Source: Cellvibrionaceae bacterium
GTDB lineage: Bacteria; Pseudomonadota; Gammaproteobacteria; Pseudomonadales; Cellvibrionaceae
Direction of reading: 5' to 3'
Length of the DNA: 64,000 nucleotides
Assembly (NCBI GenBank): GCA_021151825.1
Contig: JAGKWQ010000001.1
Span: 992,001 to 1,056,000 of the forward strand
The position numbers and the translations under genes were made by a program. The notes beneath the pieces were generated by a model. That model was not told where the DNA came from and searched no databases. It saw only the letters and a list, made by a program, of their open reading frames with translations. This document shows, piece by piece, positions 54,405 through 61,791 of the stretch. Position 1 is the stretch's first letter; the number at the start of each line of letters is the position of its first letter.

Positions 54405-54728
54405 TGCGTGTTCTCTCGTGTATTGCTTTATCGGCTGAATGCTTTTGTTGTTATGGCCAGACTTGCGACGCTTCGATAGTCGGTAACAAGCTCACCTGCA
54501 TCACTTATTAAAGAGTTTTAGCAGACGATTCATATTGTCACTGGCAAATGCCCAATCCGGCTTTTTCGAAAAGAAGATATTTATCCTCCTATCGGACGAA
54601 AATCATTCTGTATGTCATGTTTGATATTTGCAAGCCAATAGCACAAAAATTTTCCTAAACAAGCGAAAATTTAGTGTTTTTTACGCCATATTTGTCATGT
54701 AACCGTTTTCTTTTATTTAATAATTAAA

Positions 54729-54744
54729 ATGTAAACGTATACAT
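54729..54744. promoter_or_regulatory. LacI-type operator palindrome
   Basis: ATGTAAACGTATACAT, one mismatched pair, central C-G step. It shares the ATGTAAACG half with 1125-1144. Probably controls GH28 and/or the uxaA side. Confidence 0.5.
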
Positions 54745-54885
54745 ATCACTTTAGATAGAAATTATTTAAAAAATATTTAATTTTTATTGAAAATAAATCA
54801 TCCTATTATTTTATATATTTTAGGATAAATTTAATAATATGATAGATTCGTTTTTATGTAACAGGCTAAGGATTTGTTTCGCGCC

Positions 54886-54905
54886 AAATGAAACCGGTTA
54901 CATTT
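54886..54905. promoter_or_regulatory. LacI-type operator palindrome
   Basis: AAATGAAACCGGTTACATTT, a 20-base palindrome with one mismatched pair and the CCGG-type centre typical of LacI-family sites. It lies ~60 bases upstream of the candidate structured RNA. Confidence 0.55.
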
Positions 54906-54929
54906 GCGTTTTTGGGCTTTGGAGGACGG

Positions 54930-55020
54930 TTGCGAGGGCTAAAAATCGAGCGTAGATTTGATCCCGGTATTGACCGAATACCATTGCCGATTTTGAGGCG
55001 CCGCAAGGCGCCTTTTTTTT
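54930..55020 (+). ncRNA. Candidate sRNA or attenuated uxaA leader ending in terminator
   Basis: Three successive hairpins: AAATC-GAGCGTA-GATTT (54943-54959), a perfect GGTATT-GACCG-AATACC (54966-54982), then the terminator stem AGGCGCC/GGCGCCT (54996-55013) followed by eight T. No protein gene precedes the terminator on this strand, so it must end some RNA starting in the spacer. A small TTG ORF with GGAGG upstream spans the same bases, making a leader-peptide alternative possible. The 5' end of the RNA is unknown. Confidence 0.4.
54996..55020 (+). terminator. Orphan rho-independent terminator
   Basis: Seven-base GC stem AGGCGCC/GGCGCCT with a 4-base loop and TTTTTTTT. It lies ~185 bases before the uxaA start on the same strand with no gene upstream. 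Confidence 0.85.
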
Positions 55021-55205
55021 AAGATCGAATTTATCGGTGCGGCCAAATGCGCCAAAGTGCGCAGGGAGCTGAAGGAATAGCAGTGAGAATTTTCTTACGG
55101 GCTACACTTGAATTGATCGCGGAGGCATCAATCCTTTTCGGTAGTTCATTACATTGATTCGTTAGTTCGATTCCCTAATTCGAGAGCATCGAAAGAGAGA
55201 CACGC

Positions 55206-56726
55206 GTGAGCAGTATTATTGTTTTGCATGACAGAGATAACGTTGGTATTTGTAAAGTTGCCCTGCCAGCCGGGGTCCTGTATGCAGAAAAAGATGTCAC
55301 CCTCCTACGCGACATTCCCGCCTTGCACAAGTTTGCTGTGCGTCCTATCGCCCAAGGCGAAGCGATTTTGAAATATGGCCAAATCATTGGCTTTGCCAGC
55401 CAGGACATTCCCGCTGGTGAACATGTGCATGTACACAATTGCGTGATGGGCGTTTTGGAGAAAGATTACGGCTTTTGTGAAGAAACCAAGCCCACCGAAT
55501 TTATTCCTGTCGAAAAACGCGCGACCTTCCAGGGCTATAAGCGCCTGAATGGTAAAGTCGGCACGCGCAATTTTGTCGGCATTATCACTACCGTGAATTG
55601 TTCAGCGACCGTTGCCAAAGCGATTGCCCAGCATTTCACCTTCTCCGGCGAGTTGGAAAAATATCCGAATATTGATGGCGTAGTTGCCATGACTCATGAC
55701 TCCGGCTGCGGTATGCGCTCTGACGGAGAAGGCTACGAAACCTTGCGTCGCACCTTTAACGGTTATGCGCGCCACCCGAATTTTGGTGGTGTGATGATGG
55801 TGGGCCTGGGTTGCGAAACCATGCAGATCCAACGCGTGATGGAAGAATGCGGCCTCGCCGACTCCAACACATTTACCGCGTACACCATTCAGGACGTGGG
55901 CGGCACGCGCATCGCGATTGAAAAAGGCATTGAAACCTTGCGCGCGATGTTGCCACTGGTCAACGAATTCCAACGCGAAACAGTATCGGCGAGCGAATTA
56001 ATTATTGGTTTGCAATGCGGTGGCTCCGATGCGCTTTCCGGTGTTACTGCGAATCCCGCTTTGGGAATTGCAGGCGATATTTTAGTGCGTCACGGTGGTA
56101 CCGTAATTTTATCCGAGACACCGGAAATTTTTGGTGCAGAACATTTACTGACGCGTCGCGCGGAGAATCCGGAAATCGCGCAGAAATTATTGGATCGCAT
56201 CAGCTGGTGGGAAGATTACACCGCCCGCAATGATTTCGAATTAAATAATAATCCATCGCCCGGTAACAAAGCCGGTGGATTAACCACGATTATTGAAAAA
56301 TCACTCGGCGCACAAGCCAAAAGTGGTTCAACCAATTTAACCGATGTATTTTTATACGGCGAAGACATAACCACCAAAGGTTTTGTGTTTATGGATAGCC
56401 CGGGTTACGACCCGGTATCGGCCACAGGCCAGGTTGCATCCGGCGCACAGATTTTGTGTTTCACTACCGGTCGCGGTTCTGCATTTGGTTGCAAACCGGC
56501 ACCGAGTATCAAACTGGCTACCAACAGTAAAATCTTCGCCCATATGAATGAGGACATGGATTTAAATTGCGGCAAAGTATTGGATGGTGAAGTAACACTG
56601 GAACAAAACGGCCAGGAAATTTTTGAAGAAATCCTTGCGGTTGCTTCCGGCAAAAAAACCAAAAGCGAATTGCTTGGTTACGGGGATAATGAATTTATTC
56701 CGTGGAAAATCGGGGCGGTGGTTTAA
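55206..56726 (+). CDS. uxaA: Altronate dehydratase
   Basis: A 506-residue full-length UxaA converting D-altronate to 2-keto-3-deoxygluconate. Residues ~1-95 are the SAF domain (I-P-A-L-H-K-F-A-V-R-P-I; A-G-E-H-V-H-V-H-N) and the rest the catalytic dehydratase (G-T-R-N-F-V-G-I; D-S-G-C-G-M; G-C-E-T; Q-C-G-G-S-D-A-L-S-G). Conserved cysteines for the iron site are visible. GTG start with AGAGAG upstream. It serves saturated galacturonate released by GH28; the isomerase uxaC is not in the window, nor is an obvious uxaB unless the reductase at 61792 fills that role. Confidence 0.95.
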   Translation: MSSIIVLHDRDNVGICKVALPAGVLYAEKDVTLLRDIPALHKFAVRPIAQGEAILKYGQIIGFASQDIPAGEHVHVHNCVMGVLEKDYGFCEETKPTEFIPVEKRATFQGYKRLNGKVGTRNFVGIITTVNCSATVAKAIAQHFTFSGELEKYPNIDGVVAMTHDSGCGMRSDGEGYETLRRTFNGYARHPNFGGVMMVGLGCETMQIQRVMEECGLADSNTFTAYTIQDVGGTRIAIEKGIETLRAMLPLVNEFQRETVSASELIIGLQCGGSDALSGVTANPALGIAGDILVRHGGTVILSETPEIFGAEHLLTRRAENPEIAQKLLDRISWWEDYTARNDFELNNNPSPGNKAGGLTTIIEKSLGAQAKSGSTNLTDVFLYGEDITTKGFVFMDSPGYDPVSATGQVASGAQILCFTTGRGSAFGCKPAPSIKLATNSKIFAHMNEDMDLNCGKVLDGEVTLEQNGQEIFEEILAVASGKKTKSELLGYGDNEFIPWKIGAVV

Positions 56727-56749
56727 AATTCGCTTCCACTATTTTCGAA

Positions 56750-56796
56750 GTGCGTACCGGTTCCCCCCTTTGAAACGGGGCGCGTAGCTAAGGGGA
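56750..56796. repeat. REP-like palindromic fragment
   Basis: The stretch from 56750 includes GGTTCCCCCCTTTGAAACGGGG and then GGCGCGTAGCTAAGGGG; the CCCC/GGGG arms can pair. The piece GGGGCGCGTAGC also occurs in the ubiJ repeat at 16988-16999. A dispersed-repeat fragment is likely. Confidence 0.5.
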
Positions 56797-56918
56797 GAAT
56801 AAGTCGCAGTTTTACAGATTGCCTTTTTATCGCACTACGCTCACTTAAAAAAATTTAACAAAACAATAACCAGCAAATAGCTGGATTAACTAGAAAGCAA
56901 ATTACGGCAGTTCCATCG

Positions 56919-56946
56919 GTCACATTAATAATTACATTGATGTGAC
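56919..56946. promoter_or_regulatory. Operator-like palindrome upstream of pntAA
   Basis: GTCACATTAAT and ATTGATGTGAC arms (10 of 11 pairs) with a 6-base spacer, ending 40 bases before the pntAA ATG. The half-sites are inverted relative to the CRP consensus. Regulator unknown. Confidence 0.4.
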
Positions 56947-56986
56947 TTCCTATTGCCCAAAGTTTGCCACAGAGAGAACGACAACA

Positions 56987-58144
56987 ATGAAAATAGCCAT
57001 CACCAAAGAGAGACGGGCACACGAACGTCGTGTTGCCGCCACACCGGATACTGTAAAAAAATTCATCGCACTAGGATTTACGGTCGCGATTGAAAAAGGT
57101 GCCGGAGAATCCAGCCGTATTCCCGATAGCGATTACCAAACCGCCGGTGCAAGTATTGAAAGTGATCTTGCCGCATTACTACGCGATGCCGACATCGTGT
57201 TAAAGGTTCAGCGTCCCCTATTATCTGGTGAAAGCGAAATTAATGAGCTTGCGTTAATAAAACGCGGGGCACTATTAATCGCGATGCTTTCGCCCTATAC
57301 CGATCCTTCCGCACTCACTCAATATGCGCAAGCGGGTATCACCGCAATGACACTGGAATTTGTACCGCGTATTACGCGCGCACAATCCATGGATGTATTG
57401 AGCTCGCAATCCAACCTCGCCGGCTATCGTGCGGTATTGGAAGCAATCAATATTTATGATCGCGCTATGCCGATGATGATGACAGCTGCCGGTACTATTG
57501 CACCGGCGCGCGTAATGGTTCTTGGCGCCGGTGTCGCGGGCTTGCAAGCGATTGCCACTGCACGTCGTTTGGGTGCAATTGTTTCTGCAACAGATGTGCG
57601 TGCGGCATCCAAAGAACAAGTGGAAAGCCTCGGCGGAAAATTTGTAATGGTAGAAAGCGAAGAAGTTAAAAACGCTGAAACCGCCGGCGGTTATGCCAAA
57701 GAAATGAGCGATGATTACAAACGTCGCCAGGCTGAATTAGTGGCCGAGACATTAAAGAAACAGGATATCGCCATTTGCACCGCATTAATTCCCGGTCGCA
57801 AAGCACCGACATTAATTAATGATGAAATGGTGCACTCCATGCGCCCTGGTTCGGTGATTGTCGATTTGGCCGCAGAACAAGGTGGCAATTGCACACTCAC
57901 TAAACCGGGCGAAATTGTTGAGGTGAACGGTGTAAGCATTATCGGTTTATTAAATATTCCGAGCCGCTTGTCGGCAGATGCCAGTGCGCTTTATGCCAAG
58001 AATTTATTGAATTTTATTACTCCCATGGTGAATGCCGATAAACAGTTCGCTGTTAATTGGCAGGATGAAATTATTGCCGCAACCGTACTCACACGCGATG
58101 GCGACATTGTTCATCCCAACTTTAAACCTGCCAGCGCAGCGTAA
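56987..58144 (+). CDS. pntAA: NAD(P) transhydrogenase alpha-1 subunit
   Basis: A ~385-residue NAD(H)-binding domain I subunit of proton-translocating transhydrogenase (hydride transfer from NADH to NADP+). It has the alanine-dehydrogenase-like fold: N-terminal M-K-I-A-I-T-K-E-R, the R-I-T-R-A-Q-S-M-D-x-L-S-S-Q-S-N loop, and a Rossmann fingerprint V-L-G-A-G-V-A-G-L-Q-A-I-A-T-A-R-R-L. I place the start at 56987 since the upstream 15 codons do not resemble the family. It is the split form (pntAA + pntAB), as in alphaproteobacteria and pseudomonads. First gene of the three-gene pnt operon. Confidence 0.95.
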   Translation: MKIAITKERRAHERRVAATPDTVKKFIALGFTVAIEKGAGESSRIPDSDYQTAGASIESDLAALLRDADIVLKVQRPLLSGESEINELALIKRGALLIAMLSPYTDPSALTQYAQAGITAMTLEFVPRITRAQSMDVLSSQSNLAGYRAVLEAINIYDRAMPMMMTAAGTIAPARVMVLGAGVAGLQAIATARRLGAIVSATDVRAASKEQVESLGGKFVMVESEEVKNAETAGGYAKEMSDDYKRRQAELVAETLKKQDIAICTALIPGRKAPTLINDEMVHSMRPGSVIVDLAAEQGGNCTLTKPGEIVEVNGVSIIGLLNIPSRLSADASALYAKNLLNFITPMVNADKQFAVNWQDEIIAATVLTRDGDIVHPNFKPASAA

Positions 58145-58156
58145 GGGGAATTCATT

Positions 58157-58456
58157 ATGGAAACCGGTTTTGTTTCGCAATTATCTATTTTTGTGCTCGC
58201 GATTTTTGTGGGCTACTACGTGGTCTGGAGTGTAACACCGGCGTTGCACACACCACTGATGGCAGTAACCAATGCTATCTCCAGTGTGATTATTGTCGGT
58301 GCAATAATTGCAGTCGGCCCCGAAGGTATAAGCTTGTCCAAAGTGCTCGGCTTTGTCGCCATGGTATTAGCAGCGATTAATATTTTTGGCGGTTTTACCG
58401 TTACGCATCGCATGCTCGCTATGTATAAAAAGAAAGATAAAGCGGGAGGCAAATAA
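58157..58456 (+). CDS. pntAB: NAD(P) transhydrogenase alpha-2 subunit
   Basis: A 99-residue membrane subunit with three to four transmembrane helices (Q-L-S-I-F-V-L-A-I-F-V-G-Y-Y-V-V-W-S; V-I-I-V-G-A-I-I-A-V; V-L-G-F-V-A-M-V-L-A-A-I-N-I-F-G-G-F), including the family's V-T-N-A-I-S-S and F-G-G-F-x-V-T-H-R-M-L motifs. It follows pntAA by 12 bases and precedes pntB by 2. Confidence 0.95.
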   Translation: METGFVSQLSIFVLAIFVGYYVVWSVTPALHTPLMAVTNAISSVIIVGAIIAVGPEGISLSKVLGFVAMVLAAINIFGGFTVTHRMLAMYKKKDKAGGK

Positions 58457-58458
58457 TC

Positions 58459-59862
58459 ATGAGCAACTTCCACGTAAACCTGACAGCGTTTGCTTATTTA
58501 GTCGCAGCAGTTTTATTTATTCTTGCATTGCGCGGATTGTCATCACCAGAGTCATCCCGTCGCGGGAACACGCTCGGCATGATCGGCATGGCAATTGCGA
58601 TTATTACTACAATGTTGAGCCCGGAAATTACATCTTATGGCTGGATTTTTTCCGCGTTAGCGATTGGTGCGGTGATTGGTATTTTTATCGCACGCAAAAT
58701 TGCCATGACGGCGATGCCGCAATTAGTAGCCGCATTTCATAGTTTGGTTGGTATGGCGGCGGTGCTGGTTGCCGGTGCTGCATTCAGCAATCCGATTGGT
58801 TTTGGTATTGCCAATGCAGCGGGTGAAATTTTTATCGCCAGCCGTATCGAAATGGGTTTGGGTGTGGTGATTGGTGCAATTACATTTTCGGGTTCAGTGA
58901 TTGCATTTACCAAATTACAGGGTTTGGTTTCCGGCAAACCCATTGTATTTGGTGGCCAGCATTTTGTTAATGCGTTAGTTGGTCTGTTGATTGTCGGCTT
59001 GATTGTGTATTTCTGCGCTGATCAATCGCCGTGGATTTTCTGGAGTATGACGGCGCTGGCATTTTTAATCGGTGTGCTGCTGATTATTCCTATCGGCGGC
59101 GCGGATATGCCGGTGGTAGTTTCCATGCTCAACTCTTATTCAGGGTGGGCTGCTGCCGGTATCGGTTTTACCTTGCACAATAATGCATTGATTGTTACTG
59201 GTGCACTAGTCGGCTCGTCTGGTGCAATTCTTTCCTATATCATGTGCAAAGGCATGAATCGCTCATTTTTCAATGTAATTCTTGGCGGTTTCGGTGCGGA
59301 TGCAACAGCTATTAATACCGCAGGTGGCGAAGATAAACCGGTAAAACAAGGAAGCGCCGAAGATGCCGCTTTCATTATGAAGAATGCCGGCTCGGTCATT
59401 ATTGTTCCCGGTTACGGTATGGCCGTGGCCCAAGCCCAGCATGCCCTGCGCGAAATGGCCGACGAATTAAAACACGCGGGTGTGAAAGTCAGTTATGCGA
59501 TTCATCCGGTTGCAGGTCGCATGCCTGGCCATATGAATGTGTTACTCGCGGAGGCCAATGTGCCTTACGACGAAGTGTTTGAACTCGATGATATAAACAA
59601 CGAATTCCAAACTGCTGACGTTGCCTTTGTGATCGGTGCCAATGACGTAACTAATCCCGCCGCCAAAACCAATCCGCAAAGCCCGATTTTCGGCATGCCG
59701 ATTTTGGAAGTGGAAAAAGCGCGCACAGTATTATTTGTTAAACGCTCAATGGCTTCCGGTTATTCGGGCGTGGAAAACGAATTATTCCATCGCGATAACA
59801 CTATGATGTTATTTGGTGATGCGAAGAAAATGGTTGAGTCCATTGTAAAAAATATTTCGTAG
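58459..59862 (+). CDS. pntB: NAD(P) transhydrogenase beta subunit
   Basis: A 467-residue subunit with an N-terminal membrane region of about eight or nine helices (about 1-260), followed by the NADP(H)-binding domain III (about 290-467: V-P-G-Y-G-M-A-V-A-Q-A-Q-H, A-I-H-P-V-A-G-R-M-P-G-H-M-N-V-L-L-A-E-A, G-A-N-D-V-T-N-P-A-A). Length and motifs match the family. A terminator at 59911-59942 ends the operon. It may supply NADPH or consume NADPH to balance the uronate pathways. Confidence 0.96.
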   Translation: MSNFHVNLTAFAYLVAAVLFILALRGLSSPESSRRGNTLGMIGMAIAIITTMLSPEITSYGWIFSALAIGAVIGIFIARKIAMTAMPQLVAAFHSLVGMAAVLVAGAAFSNPIGFGIANAAGEIFIASRIEMGLGVVIGAITFSGSVIAFTKLQGLVSGKPIVFGGQHFVNALVGLLIVGLIVYFCADQSPWIFWSMTALAFLIGVLLIIPIGGADMPVVVSMLNSYSGWAAAGIGFTLHNNALIVTGALVGSSGAILSYIMCKGMNRSFFNVILGGFGADATAINTAGGEDKPVKQGSAEDAAFIMKNAGSVIIVPGYGMAVAQAQHALREMADELKHAGVKVSYAIHPVAGRMPGHMNVLLAEANVPYDEVFELDDINNEFQTADVAFVIGANDVTNPAAKTNPQSPIFGMPILEVEKARTVLFVKRSMASGYSGVENELFHRDNTMMLFGDAKKMVESIVKNIS

Positions 59863-59910
59863 CAATTTTTTTGTACAGCGTTTGTTTGTGTGAGTTATGG
59901 AGCTCCTCTA

Positions 59911-59942
59911 GAGTGCCGCTCAGCGAGGGCACTCATTTTTTT
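59911..59942 (+). terminator. Rho-independent terminator of the pnt operon
   Basis: GAGTGCC-x10-GGCACTC stem followed by ATTTTTTTA on the plus strand. Confidence 0.9.
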
Positions 59943-59956
59943 AGAGTTTACCGTTT

Positions 59957-60352
59957 ATGAAGATTGAACATTTTGCCGTAAATGTCGCTGACCCCATTGC
60001 AATGGCTGAATGGTATGTGGCGAATATGGGGCTAAAAATTGTGCGTAAACAGGAAGGTGGGGCTAACACCCATTTTCTGGCCGATGATTCCGGTGATGTG
60101 ATGATTGAAATTTACAACAATCCACCGGACGAAGTTCCCGATTACAAGAACATGAATCCGCTGCTATTGCATTTGGCATTTGTGTGCGAAAACCCGGGGC
60201 AAAAGCGTGCAGAGCTGGAATTAGTTGGAGCAAGCTTTGCCGAAGAAGTACATATCAAAGATGGATCACATTTGGTGATGATGCGCGACCCCTGGGGATT
60301 GGCAATTCAGCTTTGTAAACGCGGAAATAAAATGCTGAAATATCAGCAATAA
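59957..60352 (+). CDS. VOC-superfamily (glyoxalase-like) protein
   Basis: A 131-residue vicinal-oxygen-chelate protein: I-E-H-F-A-V-N-V-A-D-P at the start (His metal ligand), M-I-E-I-Y-N at mid-length (Glu ligand), L-L-H-L-A-F-V at ~75 (second His), and D-P-W-G-L-A-I-Q-L at the end. The metal-binding pattern H...E...H...Q/E fits the fold. The substrate is unknown. It lies after the pnt terminator, on the same strand; a role in uronate or aldehyde metabolism is only guilt by association. Confidence 0.8.
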   Translation: MKIEHFAVNVADPIAMAEWYVANMGLKIVRKQEGGANTHFLADDSGDVMIEIYNNPPDEVPDYKNMNPLLLHLAFVCENPGQKRAELELVGASFAEEVHIKDGSHLVMMRDPWGLAIQLCKRGNKMLKYQQ

Positions 60353-60386
60353 TTTTTTTAAATTAATTTAATAGCACTTCGAATAC

Positions 60387-60568
60387 GTTTTCAATCAGTG
60401 TTTATGTTTCAAAAACGCATAAATACCCGCAAGCGGGACCTGCCATCAATAAATTGTTGGCGTTCCGTGCGCGCAAAACATGTTTTGCTACATGCGCACT
60501 ACACCCATGTAGCTCCCTTTCGCCATCCATGGCTCGAGGGTTTTGAAACATAAACACTGATTGAAAAC
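60387..60568. repeat. MITE-like element with 28-base perfect inverted ends
   Basis: The arm at 60387-60414 (GTTTTCAATCAGTGTTTATG...) is repeated exactly as reverse complement at 60541-60568. Between them are ~126 bases with smaller palindromes (CCCGCAAGCGGG at about 60427-60438; AAAACATGTTTTG near 60476-60488). There is no ORF and no clear target-site duplication. It lies in the gap between the convergent VOC and kdgK genes. Confidence 0.65.
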
Positions 60569-60598
60569 TCACATAGTGCCAATTGTACTTTATTCGGC

Positions 60599-61540
60599 CT
60601 ATGCGCCAAGTTCTTTATCAAAAATAGCTTTATCAATAATCGCACCACGATGGCGAATGATAATACCGGCACAACGAATACCTTGTTTCGCAGAATCTTC
60701 AATCGATTTTTTCTGCAAACGGCCCGCGAGATAACCCGCGTTAAACGTATCGCCTGCACCGGTAGTATCGACAACACCTTGCACCGGTGGAACAGGCACG
60801 CGAACTTCCGCATCGGGAGTAATGATCACAGCATCATCGGCGCCGCGCTTTAATACCAGCTCAGCCAGGTTGTAAGACGCGTAACGTTGCTTGCAACCTT
60901 CAATGCTGTCATCGCCCCACAGCAACTGTTCATCATCGAGTGTAAGCAGTGCAATATCGGTGTATTGCATAATGGCGAGCATCGCTTGTTGTGCTTCGGC
61001 TTTATCGCGCCACAAACGCGGACGGTAGTTACTATCGAACGCGATAATCACATCTTGCTGACGCAATTTGTGCAATGCGTTGTATAAAAATTCACGCGAT
61101 TTTTCGCCGATAATTGCCAGCGTAATGCCGCTCAGGTAAACGCAATTGCAATCAACCAGTTTCTGGCACAATTGATCCGCCGCTTCTTGCGAATTAAATA
61201 ATTCGCGTGCAGGGGCCTCTTTGCGCCAGTAAAAAAATTCGCGCTCACCATCAGGGCGATTGCGAATAATGTACAAACCAGGTGAGCGGCCGGAAATTTG
61301 TTTGATCAAACCCGTGCCAATATTTTCAGCGGTAATACGCTGCATAATTTGCGCACTGTAAGGATCATCACCCAATTGGGTTACGTAATCAGTTTTTAAA
61401 CCCAGGCGGGCCATGTACACCGAAGTGTTATAAGTATCGCCAGCGAAAGAAAGGGCCATCGTTTCGCGGCCATTGCTGTCGGCGGTCGGGAACGGGGAGA
61501 GCTCCACCATGACTTCGCCAATTGCTGCTATGTGTGCCAT
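60599..61540 (-). CDS. kdgK: 2-keto-3-deoxygluconate kinase
   Basis: A 313-residue PfkB-family sugar kinase. It phosphorylates 2-keto-3-deoxygluconate to KDPG. Family marks: N-terminal I-G-E-V-M-V-E-L-S-P, G-G-type D-T-Y-N-T-S-V-Y-M-A-R-L, the KdgK-typical G-L-Y-I-I-R-N-R-P-D-G-E-R-E-F-x-Y-W-R, and the PfkB signature D-T-T-G-A-G-D-T-F-N-A-G-Y-L with catalytic Asp. The substrate call rests on the G-E-R-x-F-x-Y-W-R motif and neighbours. It is the sink for both the KduI/KduD and UxaA branches; the KDPG aldolase is not in the window. Confidence 0.93.
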   Translation of the reverse strand: MAHIAAIGEVMVELSPFPTADSNGRETMALSFAGDTYNTSVYMARLGLKTDYVTQLGDDPYSAQIMQRITAENIGTGLIKQISGRSPGLYIIRNRPDGEREFFYWRKEAPARELFNSQEAADQLCQKLVDCNCVYLSGITLAIIGEKSREFLYNALHKLRQQDVIIAFDSNYRPRLWRDKAEAQQAMLAIMQYTDIALLTLDDEQLLWGDDSIEGCKQRYASYNLAELVLKRGADDAVIITPDAEVRVPVPPVQGVVDTTGAGDTFNAGYLAGRLQKKSIEDSAKQGIRCAGIIIRHRGAIIDKAIFDKELGA

Positions 61541-61791
61541 GTTAAATATCCACGGATGTGCTGGTTAAGAATGTTGTTATGGGTTGTGCAAAAAAATGTG
61601 CATCATTAAACCCGGCAACTATAACACTTGTTAAATAGCAACCCTAGAATTTTGTGCGATTAAAATGAAGTTGTTTTGTTATTTTTAAATTTTATTCCTG
61701 ATGAATAAATCAGGTTTATTTTATAGTTTTTATTTCTCAATTTTTAACTTTTAAAGTTTAAGAATGCTATCAACCTTTGCTGGATTTTATA

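Larger units (their letters stand above)
54405..55205. other. 801-base divergent regulatory region, GH28/uxaA
   Basis: An unusually long, AT-rich spacer. It holds two LacI-type palindromes (54729-54744, 54886-54905), half-sites at about 54696-54708 and 54855-54863, and a strong orphan terminator at 54996-55020 pointing toward uxaA. Between the second operator and the terminator are two small stem-loops. I see no conventional gene; a 30-residue TTG ORF (54930-55022) that ends in the terminator T-run is doubtful. Confidence 0.6.

Noticed and set aside
56919..56946. CRP-binding site upstream of pntAA
   Set aside because: The palindrome has TCACA on the left and TGTGA on the right, the reverse of the CRP half-site order, with a 6-base spacer in a different phase.
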